Origin: Fibrobacter sp. UBA4375
GTDB taxonomy: Bacteria > Fibrobacterota > Fibrobacteria > Fibrobacterales > Fibrobacteraceae
NCBI GenBank assembly: GCA_002391195.1
Contig: DGRZ01000047.1
Coordinates: 586-22,632 of the forward strand
Length of the DNA: 22,047 nucleotides
Reading direction: 5' to 3'
Shown here: positions 15,140 through 22,047 of the stretch, piece by piece
How positions within the stretch are numbered: the stretch's first letter is position 1
How the letters are laid out: every line of letters begins with the position of its first letter
The notes under the pieces: generated by a model
What the model was told of the DNA's origin: nothing
Seen by the model: the letters and a program-made list of their open reading frames with translations, nothing else
The model's database searches: none
Made by a program: the position numbers and the translations under genes

Positions 15140-16300
15140 ATGACTATCAAAACATCTTTCATTATCTCCTTGAGCGCTCTTGCATTCTTTGCCTGCGGGT
15201 CCGAAAGCGGCGAGGGCAATTTCAGCAACAATCCCAAAGCCGAAGAAACCGAGGAATCTTCATCTTCGGTAGCAGAATCTTCTGCTCAACAAGAAGAAAG
15301 CCGAAAAGCCATCGATTATTCCAAAGGAAAGGCCATGAACGCAAAAATTGGTCGAGGAATAAACATGGGCAACACTTTTGACGCCACTTGCGAAACTTGC
15401 TGGGGTGCAGGCCCCATTGAAGAATACCAAGTGAAAGCCATCAAGGAGGCCGGGTTCAATTCTATCCGTCTCCCTGTCCGCTGGGACAGAGAAGCCTCCT
15501 CGACCCCTCCCTATACCATTTCTGATACCTATCTAGCTAGGGTTAAGGAAGTTGTGGGTTGGATTAACGCACAGGGGCTTATTGCTATCATCAACATGCA
15601 CCACCACCAATCCTTCTTAACCGACACCACCGCAGGCGCAAGACCTATTGCAGAAAACACCGAAAAACACCTAACTCGCGTAGATTCTATCTGGCGTCAA
15701 GTGGCGGACTACTTTGCAAAAGTTAGCAGCGACTCCCTAGTTTTTGAACTATTCAACGAACCTAGATGGGCGGTCACGGCCGAAATTCACAACCAGATGA
15801 TTGCTCGCACCTACCCCATTATCCGCAAGAACAACCCCGACAGGACCTTGATGTACGGTTCCTATATGTACAACGCCTATTCCGGGATCAAGACCCTTAA
15901 ACTTCCAGAAGATGGCAACATCATCTTTACCCCTCACTACTATGTTCCATCCACATTCGCTCTCCAAGGTGAAGGAGGTCGATGCTCCGAAAATCCAAAA
16001 ACTTGGGAAGGCACTTCTAGCGAAATCAAATCTATGACAGAAGACTTTGACAAGATGGTTTCCTTGGCCGATGAATACTACCCTGGAGGCCTCCCCATCA
16101 ATATCGGAGAATTCGGAGCGACTTATTGTGGTGGGATTTCTTCTAGGGTCAAATGGGTCAAGCAGGTTGTCAAATTAGCCAAGGAAAGAGGATTCTCTTG
16201 GAACTACTGGGGATTCACAAACATTGGCGGTTACGAAATCTATGACAAAAAAACACAGACCTGGTCCGATACAGAAACACTAAACGCTCTGCTAAATTAG
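15140..16300 (+). CDS. GH5 endoglucanase-type lipoprotein
   Basis: A 386-residue predicted lipoprotein endo-beta-glucanase (or related hemicellulase). The lipobox LAFFAC gives Cys19, followed by GSESGEG and an acidic Glu/Ser linker (about 34-55). The GH5 TIM barrel spans about 60-386: GINMGNTFDA (73-82), FNSIRLPVRWD with R110 (106-116), NMHHH (152-156), FELFNEPRW with acid/base E207, TPHYYVP with H266, and INIGEFGATY with nucleophile E324. The combination of GNTFDA and HYYVP resembles GH5 subfamilies 4 or 25, not subfamily 2, so its specificity probably differs from the other two GH5 enzymes here (beta-glucan, xyloglucan or mannan are options). No CBM or sorting tail. It is divergent from the barrel operon and ends at a bidirectional terminator. 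No good Shine-Dalgarno is visible: only AGG 13 bases upstream. Confidence 0.88.
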   Translation: MTIKTSFIISLSALAFFACGSESGEGNFSNNPKAEETEESSSSVAESSAQQEESRKAIDYSKGKAMNAKIGRGINMGNTFDATCETCWGAGPIEEYQVKAIKEAGFNSIRLPVRWDREASSTPPYTISDTYLARVKEVVGWINAQGLIAIINMHHHQSFLTDTTAGARPIAENTEKHLTRVDSIWRQVADYFAKVSSDSLVFELFNEPRWAVTAEIHNQMIARTYPIIRKNNPDRTLMYGSYMYNAYSGIKTLKLPEDGNIIFTPHYYVPSTFALQGEGGRCSENPKTWEGTSSEIKSMTEDFDKMVSLADEYYPGGLPINIGEFGATYCGGISSRVKWVKQVVKLAKERGFSWNYWGFTNIGGYEIYDKKTQTWSDTETLNALLN

Positions 16301-16350
16301 CCCCCACACACAAAAAGATTACTTGGATGACCAAAAGCAGACGCCTTTGA

Positions 16351-16368
16351 GTTCGCATTAAAGCGAAC
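16351..16368 (+). other. Small hairpin between the GH5 lipoprotein stop and the terminator
   Basis: GTTCGC (16351-16356) and GCGAAC (16363-16368) form a perfect 6-bp stem with an ATTAAA loop. No T-run follows, so it is not itself a terminator; it could stabilise the 3' end of the GH5 message. Confidence 0.35.
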
Positions 16369-16386
16369 ACCTCTAGATTTCCATAC

Positions 16387-16415
16387 AAAAAGAGCCGTAT
16401 TGAACGGCTCTTTTT
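16387..16415. terminator. Bidirectional terminator between convergent GH5 genes
   Basis: GAGCCGT (16392-16398) and ACGGCTC (16404-16410) form a perfect 7-bp stem with a 5-base loop, flanked by A5 on the left and T6 on the right. It therefore works as an intrinsic terminator for both the plus-strand GH5 lipoprotein and the minus-strand modular GH5 gene. Confidence 0.92.
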
Positions 16416-16432
16416 TCGCGAAAACTATTAGT

Positions 16433-18646
16433 CTAGCGCTTCACGAACCTCAGCGTCTTCTCGACAGAGCCCTGGCGCATCCGAACAATGTAGGCTCCTG
16501 CAGGTATTGCGGAGTCAGACCAACTTATAGAGTGCTCCCCAGCAACAAGGCTTTCGTTTACAACATTAGCAACGCGATGACCCTGCAAATTGAAAATGTC
16601 TACAACGACTCTTCCAGAGATTGGAACACTCAAATTAATCTCTCCTCTATGTACCCGAATACCAAGAGCGGTAGATGCCAGCTGTTTCCTAGTGATTGAC
16701 GCAGGCGGTGTATAGATATCTGCAGGAATTGTCGTCGGAGCAACTACATTTATAGGTGTCCCATTACCCGTCAATGTTATTATTTCTGAAGCAACCTTAG
16801 TATCAGCCACGCCATCAGTCACAACAACCAAGATAGTGACATCTCCAGTCGTGCTTCCATTAGGTGTATAGATTAGCGTATCTTTTTTCTCATTGAACGA
16901 CACACTACCCGGGTACTGTGGATCCAGGTAAGCCACCTTAAACGTCAACTCATCACCATCTTTATCCTTTGCATTGACATTGTTGATCCCAATATAGACG
17001 GGAGACGTATTCTCTCTATTACCAATCTTTGTTTTGACATAAATGGTCGGAACCTGGTTTTCGCAAATCAGGGTAGCAGTTCCGCGAGATTCACCATTTG
17101 CATTTTTGGCCGTGTAATCCAATGTCACAGGGCCAGTCTGACCTGTCGGTGTGTAGTAGATTGTATCGTTTGAGAACGTGACGGAGCCCGAAGATACAGT
17201 CGCCGCTGTCACAGACATGTCTTTGGCCACCTTGGAGACCGTGTTCACAGCACCCAGATTTTTTGCAAGTAGAATAGCACTTGTGGCCTTATAGCTAACG
17301 CTTACTGTCGTATCCTTGAGAATCGGCTTACGATTTGTCATATTCACAAAGATTTTTTCGTTAGTTGTAACACCATTCTTAGTCACGGAGTACTGAATGT
17401 ACACATTCTCCGCAGATCCATACTCTAGACTTTGGAATGAAATGGAGTTTGCCGTATGAGTTACAGTGCCAGAATTTGTTGTTGCCGATGATATTTCACC
17501 CACAATACCCAATTCCGAAGAGAAAGTCTTTGAGGCTCCTTCCGCAATGGAAACCTTAAAAGTTTTACCCTGAGGATGGCTACTCGGAATAAAACTTGTC
17601 CACTTATTTGTACTCATAAATGCGGCAAACACACCCGCAGTAGAATTTGTTCCTGAGAACAGATTCTTGTAATTGTCCAAATTCGTGGTGTTCGCCGCTG
17701 CAGGGAACATGGCCGAAGACTGGCCGTCATTTCCGGCAAACCACATACAGCCACTAATCTTGTTCTGATCCATCCAAGAACGCCAACCGGATGCATCGAC
17801 CACCTGGCCGTCACCATCAGAACCGGTAGCGCCCCATTCTGTCACGAATGTGGGGGTACTAGAGGTTTTATTACCCTGATAGCTGTTATGATTGGCTGCT
17901 GCATAAAAATGCAGGGTATAAGCAATATTTTTATAGGTATTGTGGAGTCCCTGCCGTTCCTGCTCATTTGGCTTGGACGAATAGAAATTTGTTCCGACAA
18001 TCACCAAATTATCGTTGCCAGCATCTCGAATTGCCTTGGTAACCTGTGTTGCATATTGGTTGATTCTGCTGGCATCATCACTAACCGGTTCGTTGTAAAT
18101 TTCCCAGATAATGTTGGGAACATCCTTGTATTCCGTGGCCATTTCCTTAAAGAAGTTTGCCGCTTCAGAGACTTCACTACTCGCATTATGAGAATGCCAG
18201 TCCACGATGACGTAAATATCATCTTGAATAGCTTGATCTACAATCAATTTGATAAGCGCTTTTTGACCCGCCTTATAAGCTCCAGTGGCTCCAGCTTGAT
18301 CCTTAGACAAATAACCATAGCTGGTCACACCCGTATTTCCATCTGTTACTGAAATGGGACCAGAATTTTCCTTGTAATATCTAATAGCCATAGGAGCACG
18401 GATAATACCGATGTCAAAATTGGAGACAAACCAGTCTACCGTCACAGGACTGAACAAAGCTGCCGGCGAACCTGTGGACCAGAAAAGGCTTGGCCCTTTC
18501 AACTGAATAGGAACGGAATTGCCTGTTTTTTCGCCGCAAATGTTGGTTCCGCAAGCTACAAGTTTGCCAAAATGGCTCACAGGACCCGCAAAAGCCATAG
18601 CAGATGCCAGCACCACTAAACCGAATACTTTGGTTTTTATAGACAT
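16433..18646 (-). CDS. Modular secreted GH5 (subfamily 2-like) endoglucanase with Ig-like repeats and sorting tail
   Basis: A 737-residue secreted endo-beta-1,4-glucanase. Signal peptide about 1-20 (VLASAMAFA), GH5 domain (about 22-350), three consecutive beta-sandwich modules (about 359-439, 441-529, 531-627), a Pro/Thr linker, and a tail (about 655-737) with IFNLQGHRVAN and IPAGAYIVRMRQ resembling type IX secretion sorting domains. Catalytic features: R83 in IIRAP, IVDWHSHN (147-154), acid/base E186 in EIYNEP, H246 in TLHFY, nucleophile E270 in VTEWGATGSDGDG. The second and third modules carry paired TIYYTP/TLIYTP strands and KDKDGDELTF, typical of cadherin/Ig-like spacer domains. The start at 18646 is set by GGGAG six bases upstream; the ATG at 18664 would include that site. 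It appears to be a single-gene unit with terminators on both sides. Confidence 0.9.
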   Translation of the reverse strand: MSIKTKVFGLVVLASAMAFAGPVSHFGKLVACGTNICGEKTGNSVPIQLKGPSLFWSTGSPAALFSPVTVDWFVSNFDIGIIRAPMAIRYYKENSGPISVTDGNTGVTSYGYLSKDQAGATGAYKAGQKALIKLIVDQAIQDDIYVIVDWHSHNASSEVSEAANFFKEMATEYKDVPNIIWEIYNEPVSDDASRINQYATQVTKAIRDAGNDNLVIVGTNFYSSKPNEQERQGLHNTYKNIAYTLHFYAAANHNSYQGNKTSSTPTFVTEWGATGSDGDGQVVDASGWRSWMDQNKISGCMWFAGNDGQSSAMFPAAANTTNLDNYKNLFSGTNSTAGVFAAFMSTNKWTSFIPSSHPQGKTFKVSIAEGASKTFSSELGIVGEISSATTNSGTVTHTANSISFQSLEYGSAENVYIQYSVTKNGVTTNEKIFVNMTNRKPILKDTTVSVSYKATSAILLAKNLGAVNTVSKVAKDMSVTAATVSSGSVTFSNDTIYYTPTGQTGPVTLDYTAKNANGESRGTATLICENQVPTIYVKTKIGNRENTSPVYIGINNVNAKDKDGDELTFKVAYLDPQYPGSVSFNEKKDTLIYTPNGSTTGDVTILVVVTDGVADTKVASEIITLTGNGTPINVVAPTTIPADIYTPPASITRKQLASTALGIRVHRGEINLSVPISGRVVVDIFNLQGHRVANVVNESLVAGEHSISWSDSAIPAGAYIVRMRQGSVEKTLRFVKR

Positions 18647-18731
18647 AAAAATCTCCCAGGGCATAAAATACCCCTCTTAACTTCAACCCATAAAATAATC
18701 TTTTATTTGGGAATTTTCAGCAATTGTATGT

Positions 18732-18790
18732 AAAAAAATCGGTTCGTATGGAAAACAAAAGTTTAGTTTTGTTAACAAACGGAACGAATC
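18732..18790 (-). terminator. Probable terminator of the phosphotransferase gene
   Basis: On the minus strand GATTCGT (18790-18784) pairs with ACGAACC (18747-18741, one G-U pair), enclosing a second stem AACAAAA/TTTTGTT (18773-18767 with 18760-18754). The structure is followed by GATTTTTTTAC. The overlapping sequence TTTGTTAACAAA (18768-18779) is also a perfect 12-bp palindrome. Confidence 0.6.
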
Positions 18791-18805
18791 GTGACGATTA
18801 TCACA

Positions 18806-20905
18806 CTACAGCCCCTTTTCAAGGGTGTAGTCCGAAATCTTGATCAGAGTATCGAGGGTGGCCTTCAGGTAGGCGCCCTCTTTTTGTACACCGTCCGAAG
18901 GGGCGGAACTGCCGGCAAGAAGTTCATGTTCCTGGCGGGTGTCGCCATCGGCAAAGAGGTAGGTTTCGTCGAAGGAGGGGTACTTGGCCACAAAGCGGTA
19001 GCCGTCGAGGCCGATGGCGGAGTAGCCGGAGTAGGCCCCCAGGGAAAGGCCCGCAAGCACTGGGGTGCTGGTGTTGGTCTGAACCGTGTCATTGACGCTG
19101 GTCTGAACCGTGTCAGCGGCGTAGGTCTGAACCGCGCCACCTCTCAACAAGTTATGTCCCATGAAAATGTTGGGTACGGCAAAGCCCGCCAGTTCAAGCA
19201 CCGTAGGGGCGATGTCGATTTGGGCCGCCGTGGTGGTATCGCGGGTGGCGTCCAAGCCTTCGCCGTGAATCATGAAGGGAATCCAGCTCACATTGGAAAA
19301 TCCGCCGCCGTTCATGGTAGAGACACCGTTTTCGCCCAGAGGGAATCCGTGGTCCGCCATGACGATCACATAGGTGTTCTTATACCATTCCTCGTTTTCT
19401 ACCGCGTGGATGAACCGGGCCAGCTGCCGGTCAGCATAGCCCATGGTCACGTTGATGCGCTCCTGCAGAGGGCGGTTCTTTTCTTCGTCGGTCATGCCCG
19501 CCGCAAAGTTGAAGGGGTAATGGTTGGAGCGGGTCATGAGGGTGGCCAAGAAGGGCTTTCCGCTCTTGGCCAACGTGTCGCGCACATATTCGATGGCGTT
19601 GTCCATGAAGGTGGAGTCGTCTTCACGCTCGCGGTTGTAATGCTGCTGCGTGTACCACTTGGACATCCAGACGCCCAGATTGTCCCAAGCGGGGTCGGCG
19701 GCGGACATGTAGTGGGTGCTGTAGCCGTTTTCGGTCAATACGGAGACAAAGCTGGGGAGCGTCACGTGGGCAAGATCGGTGGCCTGTGCCAGGCGGGAAT
19801 GATGCGGGATGCCGATGTGGGTAGAGAGCACGCCGCCGGTAGTGGGAACGCCGCTGGTATGCATGCGCATCCACACGTGGGAATGTGCCGCCAGGGAATC
19901 CATAAAGGGCGTAGGCGACGGTTGGATTTGCGGGTTCATGTAACCCGTGTTGAAGCCCCGCTGGGATTCCATCAACACCAAAATGAAATTGGGCCGCATT
20001 TCCCGCTGGGCCGCCAGTTTTTCGCTCTGGAGCAGGGACTGAGTCGGTTTGCGGTAAAGGGGCAGGTGATTACCCGCATCGCTATCCACAAACTGCCACG
20101 ACGAATCCCCTTCCACCTTTTGCCACAGGTTCTGGTAGGCCATGCGGTAGATGGACAGGTCCGCTTCGGAAAGTCCCTGTGCCGTCTTGGATTCGAACAG
20201 GTCCCGATAAATCAGCGATACCACCGGACGGAGCTTTGTCATGCGGGCGTTACCGGTCCAGATAAAGTAAACGAACAGGTAGGAGGCGACGTAGAACACC
20301 AGCATAGCGATGACGGACTTTTTCACGTAGAAACGGTTTTCGCAGGAACTATCTGTGCCGACGGTGCGGGGGCAATACCACCTGCAGAACAGACGGTACA
20401 GGCCGTAAGCCGCAGGCAACATCAGCAGGAGCACCACGAACTGCAGGTAAGGCACCGACAAATCGTTGGCCACGTAGTCGTAGAAAACGATAATGGACGA
20501 AGTGTCCTTGTAGGTATCCACCAACCCGAAGGTCAAGTGCCCGCCCAAAAAGCGTTGGGTCTCGTTGTCCAGAAGGGTGAGCAGCAAGATTACGCTATGA
20601 AAAACGGCATAGAAGACAGCGGTGACTTTTGCAACTTTCTGGACAATTGCAGCTTGCGAGTCCGGCTTGATCTTGGAGACGAGAAGTGCGACCAACGCTC
20701 CCAAGGCAACAAACACCACCAGGGCGTTCACAATCCACATGAAGTCGATACAGACCGCATGGAAGATGAACCAGTCCGGCTTAGAGACGAAGGGGAATCC
20801 GTAGGGGTTGCTGCGGAACAGCAACAGGACCCGCAAGACGATGTGGACCACCCACACCGCCAGGGATATCAGGACAAGTTTCTGAAAGGGGGCGAAAAGC
20901 TTCAT
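18806..20905 (-). CDS. LTA synthase/OpgB-family membrane phosphotransferase (sulfatase fold)
   Basis: A 699-residue inner-membrane protein. About five membrane helices (roughly 8-30, 48-78, 93-112, 152-172, 196-216) precede an extracytoplasmic alkaline-phosphatase-superfamily domain (about 303-620). Seen: the metal-site strand PNFILVLMESQRG with E313, the nucleophile region TSGVPTTGGVLSTHIG (350-365) with Thr355/Thr356, SNHYPF with H462, and VIVMADHGFPLGE with D518 and H519. This is the family that moves phosphoglycerol or phosphoethanolamine from lipids to envelope glycans. In a Gram-negative cell without lipoteichoic acid the acceptor is more likely a surface or periplasmic glycan; this is inference. 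Its ATG directly follows the iorB stop (TAAATG), with AAGGG three bases before it, so translation is coupled. A 24-bp tandem repeat lies in the C-terminal part. Confidence 0.82.
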   Translation of the reverse strand: MKLFAPFQKLVLISLAVWVVHIVLRVLLLFRSNPYGFPFVSKPDWFIFHAVCIDFMWIVNALVVFVALGALVALLVSKIKPDSQAAIVQKVAKVTAVFYAVFHSVILLLTLLDNETQRFLGGHLTFGLVDTYKDTSSIIVFYDYVANDLSVPYLQFVVLLLMLPAAYGLYRLFCRWYCPRTVGTDSSCENRFYVKKSVIAMLVFYVASYLFVYFIWTGNARMTKLRPVVSLIYRDLFESKTAQGLSEADLSIYRMAYQNLWQKVEGDSSWQFVDSDAGNHLPLYRKPTQSLLQSEKLAAQREMRPNFILVLMESQRGFNTGYMNPQIQPSPTPFMDSLAAHSHVWMRMHTSGVPTTGGVLSTHIGIPHHSRLAQATDLAHVTLPSFVSVLTENGYSTHYMSAADPAWDNLGVWMSKWYTQQHYNREREDDSTFMDNAIEYVRDTLAKSGKPFLATLMTRSNHYPFNFAAGMTDEEKNRPLQERINVTMGYADRQLARFIHAVENEEWYKNTYVIVMADHGFPLGENGVSTMNGGGFSNVSWIPFMIHGEGLDATRDTTTAAQIDIAPTVLELAGFAVPNIFMGHNLLRGGAVQTYAADTVQTSVNDTVQTNTSTPVLAGLSLGAYSGYSAIGLDGYRFVAKYPSFDETYLFADGDTRQEHELLAGSSAPSDGVQKEGAYLKATLDTLIKISDYTLEKGL
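19076..19147. repeat. Three-copy 24-bp tandem repeat inside the phosphotransferase gene
   Basis: GGTCTGAACCG recurs at 19076, 19100 and 19124, exactly 24 bases apart. In the protein it encodes three 8-residue units starting with (A/T)VQT: AVQTYAAD, TVQTSVND, TVQTNTST. The copy number could vary without breaking the frame. Confidence 0.8.
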
Positions 20906-21379
20906 TTACCCTTCGCGGCCAAGCATGAAGGCCTTCTTATTACCCTCGTGGAACTTTTCGGCGAAGAGCTTGTTCAAAGCGACCGTCCACTGGTCCACCG
21001 TGAAGTCGAAATGCTTGCTGAGCTTGCCGAGCATCGCGACGTTCAGGGCCTTCACGTTCTCGAGCTTCGAGACATCGATGTCCGCCGGAGTGAGGAGCAC
21101 GCCGCCCTGCTTGAGGAAGGCCTCGTTCACCACGACCTGCGTCTCGTCGAATACCACCAGGTAGTCGGCCTCGCCCGTCGGGATCATCGGAGACTGCACC
21201 TCTTCGCCCTTCGCGAAGCGGACATCAGATGCGATGGAACCGCCGCGCTGGCTCATGCCGTGCACTTCGGCCTTCTTCACGTCGTAACCCTGTTCGAACA
21301 CGAGTTCCGCCATCACGTCGCTCGCCTTGATAACGCCTGTGCCACCGAGGCCGGCAAATTTCACGTTAACTACGCTCAT
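20906..21379 (-). CDS. iorB: Indolepyruvate ferredoxin oxidoreductase, beta subunit
   Basis: A 157-residue subunit of the 2-oxoacid:ferredoxin oxidoreductase gamma/beta class. The N-terminus VKFAGLGGTGVIKASDVMAE contains the conserved GLGGTG loop (10-15), followed by VKKAEVHGMSQRGG (34-47), a near-invariant IorB motif, and ADYLVVFDE. With IorA it oxidatively decarboxylates aryl pyruvates (indolepyruvate, phenylpyruvate) to aryl-CoA with reduction of ferredoxin, or runs in reverse to make aromatic amino acids from aryl acids, a known route in anaerobic rumen bacteria. It is slightly shorter than many IorB proteins (about 190 residues), ending soon after the core. AAGGAGAAG lies just upstream of the ATG. 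It follows iorA by 12 bases. Confidence 0.9.
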   Translation of the reverse strand: MSVVNVKFAGLGGTGVIKASDVMAELVFEQGYDVKKAEVHGMSQRGGSIASDVRFAKGEEVQSPMIPTGEADYLVVFDETQVVVNEAFLKQGGVLLTPADIDVSKLENVKALNVAMLGKLSKHFDFTVDQWTVALNKLFAEKFHEGNKKAFMLGREG

Positions 21380-21391
21380 AAAAACTTCTCC

Positions 21392-22047
21392 TTAAAAGTT
21401 GCCGTTCTTCTTTGCAGCGGCTTCGGACTCGGCGAGAGCCTTTTCCGCCTTTTCCTTGTTGGCCTTGTCCCAGGCGAGGATGCTCTTGAGGGCGAGAATG
21501 CAGGGGCTCTTCGCCACGATGAGCGTGAGCTCGTCCTTCTCGAGCGCTTCTTTGACGAGGCGCTTGAATTCCTCGGGTTCCTTGACCTGGTTCACTTCGT
21601 AGACGTTGTCGAAACCGGCGGTCTTAGCGATGGCGCCGTAGTCCAGCTTGTAGGCCGGGCTGTGGTCGAGGTGACGGCCCGTACCCGGGTGTTCCTGCTG
21701 GCCCGTCATGGCGGTGATGCTGTTGTCGAGAATGATGACCACATGGCCCGTTTCGGGGCGGTTGTAGCCCGCTTCCACGAGGCCCGTGATGCCGCTGTGC
21801 ACGAAGGTGGAGTCGCCAATCACGGAGACGACCTTCTTGGCCTGTTCCCGCGGGAGCACGTTGCGCAGGCCAATACCCATGCCGATAGCGGCACCCATGT
21901 CAATCATGTAGTCCATCGCGCTGATAGGCGGGAGGGCTGCCAGCGTGTAGCAGCCGATGTCGCCGGAAACGATGCAGTCGAGTTCCTTGAGAACCGCGAA
22001 AGAGCTGCGGTGCGGGCAGCCTGGGCAGAGCATAGGCGGCTTGCCCT
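21392..22047 (-). CDS. iorA: Indolepyruvate ferredoxin oxidoreductase, alpha subunit (C-terminal part, truncated by window edge)
   Basis: The last 217 codons of iorA; the gene continues past the right edge, since the frame reads GKPP before MLCPGCPHRSSF, the usual IorA context. The ATG at 22033 is therefore internal, not the start. The visible part is the thiamine-diphosphate-binding domain: SGDIGCYTLAALPP, DMGAAIGMGIGLRN, then GDSTFVHSGITGLVEAGYN and ILDNSITAMTGQQEHPGTG, the GDS...N motif that binds Mg-ThDP. After LIVAKSPCILALK the chain ends in a charged helix (KANKEKAEKALAESEAAAKK) and NGNF. The two [4Fe-4S] ferredoxin motifs that normally close IorA are absent. It forms one operon with iorB and the phosphotransferase. 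Confidence 0.9.
   Translation of the reverse strand, partial: GKPPMLCPGCPHRSSFAVLKELDCIVSGDIGCYTLAALPPISAMDYMIDMGAAIGMGIGLRNVLPREQAKKVVSVIGDSTFVHSGITGLVEAGYNRPETGHVVIILDNSITAMTGQQEHPGTGRHLDHSPAYKLDYGAIAKTAGFDNVYEVNQVKEPEEFKRLVKEALEKDELTLIVAKSPCILALKSILAWDKANKEKAEKALAESEAAAKKNGNF

Noticed and set aside
1..22047. tRNA, rRNA, CRISPR array, insertion sequence or attachment site
   Set aside because: No cloverleaf, rRNA motif, regularly spaced repeats, transposase or integrase coding sequence was seen on either strand.

Overview
The window looks like a chromosomal segment of a Fibrobacter-type cellulolytic bacterium (phylum Fibrobacterota). This rests on the gene content, not on a species match. 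Within about 17 kb there are three GH5 enzymes, one GH8 enzyme and a GH18-like protein. Several secreted proteins end in a short beta-rich tail resembling type IX secretion sorting domains, there are lipoproteins with acidic residues after the lipid cysteine, and there is a set of large outer-membrane beta-barrels. No SusC/SusD pair is present, which argues against a typical Bacteroidota polysaccharide utilisation locus.

Layout, left to right. Positions 1-214 (minus) hold the N-terminus of adenosylhomocysteinase (ahcY), with a recognisable promoter and an unusual repeat-bearing leader. The divergent ksgA (449-1231, plus) follows. Then comes a long minus-strand block, listed here in transcription order. 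From 14940 to 5708 there is a tightly packed six-gene run: a secreted jelly-roll protein, three outer-membrane beta-barrels, a lipoprotein and a GH18-like protein that has lost the catalytic glutamate. Next are a secreted jelly-roll protein with its own terminator (5595-4591), and a two-gene unit of a GH8 lipoprotein (4425-3112) and a GH5 endoglucanase with a CBM-like domain (3096-1261). A GH5 lipoprotein (15140-16300, plus) diverges from the head of the six-gene run and shares a 199-bp control region containing two palindromes. It converges on a modular GH5 endoglucanase (18646-16433, minus) at a bidirectional terminator. The right edge is a GC-rich run: an LTA-synthase/OpgB-type phosphotransferase (20905-18806), iorB (21379-20906) and the C-terminal part of iorA (22047-21392), apparently one operon.

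How the parts may work together: GH5 and GH8 enzymes would cleave beta-1,4-glucans or related hemicellulose outside or at the cell surface. Jelly-roll/CBM-like proteins would hold substrate. The three barrels with their lipoprotein and GH18-like partner may form an outer-membrane binding or uptake assembly. That assembly is the best candidate here for a poorly described system; its composition is seen in the sequence, its function is inferred. The central polysaccharide block (about 1.26-18.7 kb) is visibly less GC-rich than the flanking genes. No tRNA, rRNA, CRISPR array or insertion sequence was seen, and no gene-free stretch exceeds 300 bases.
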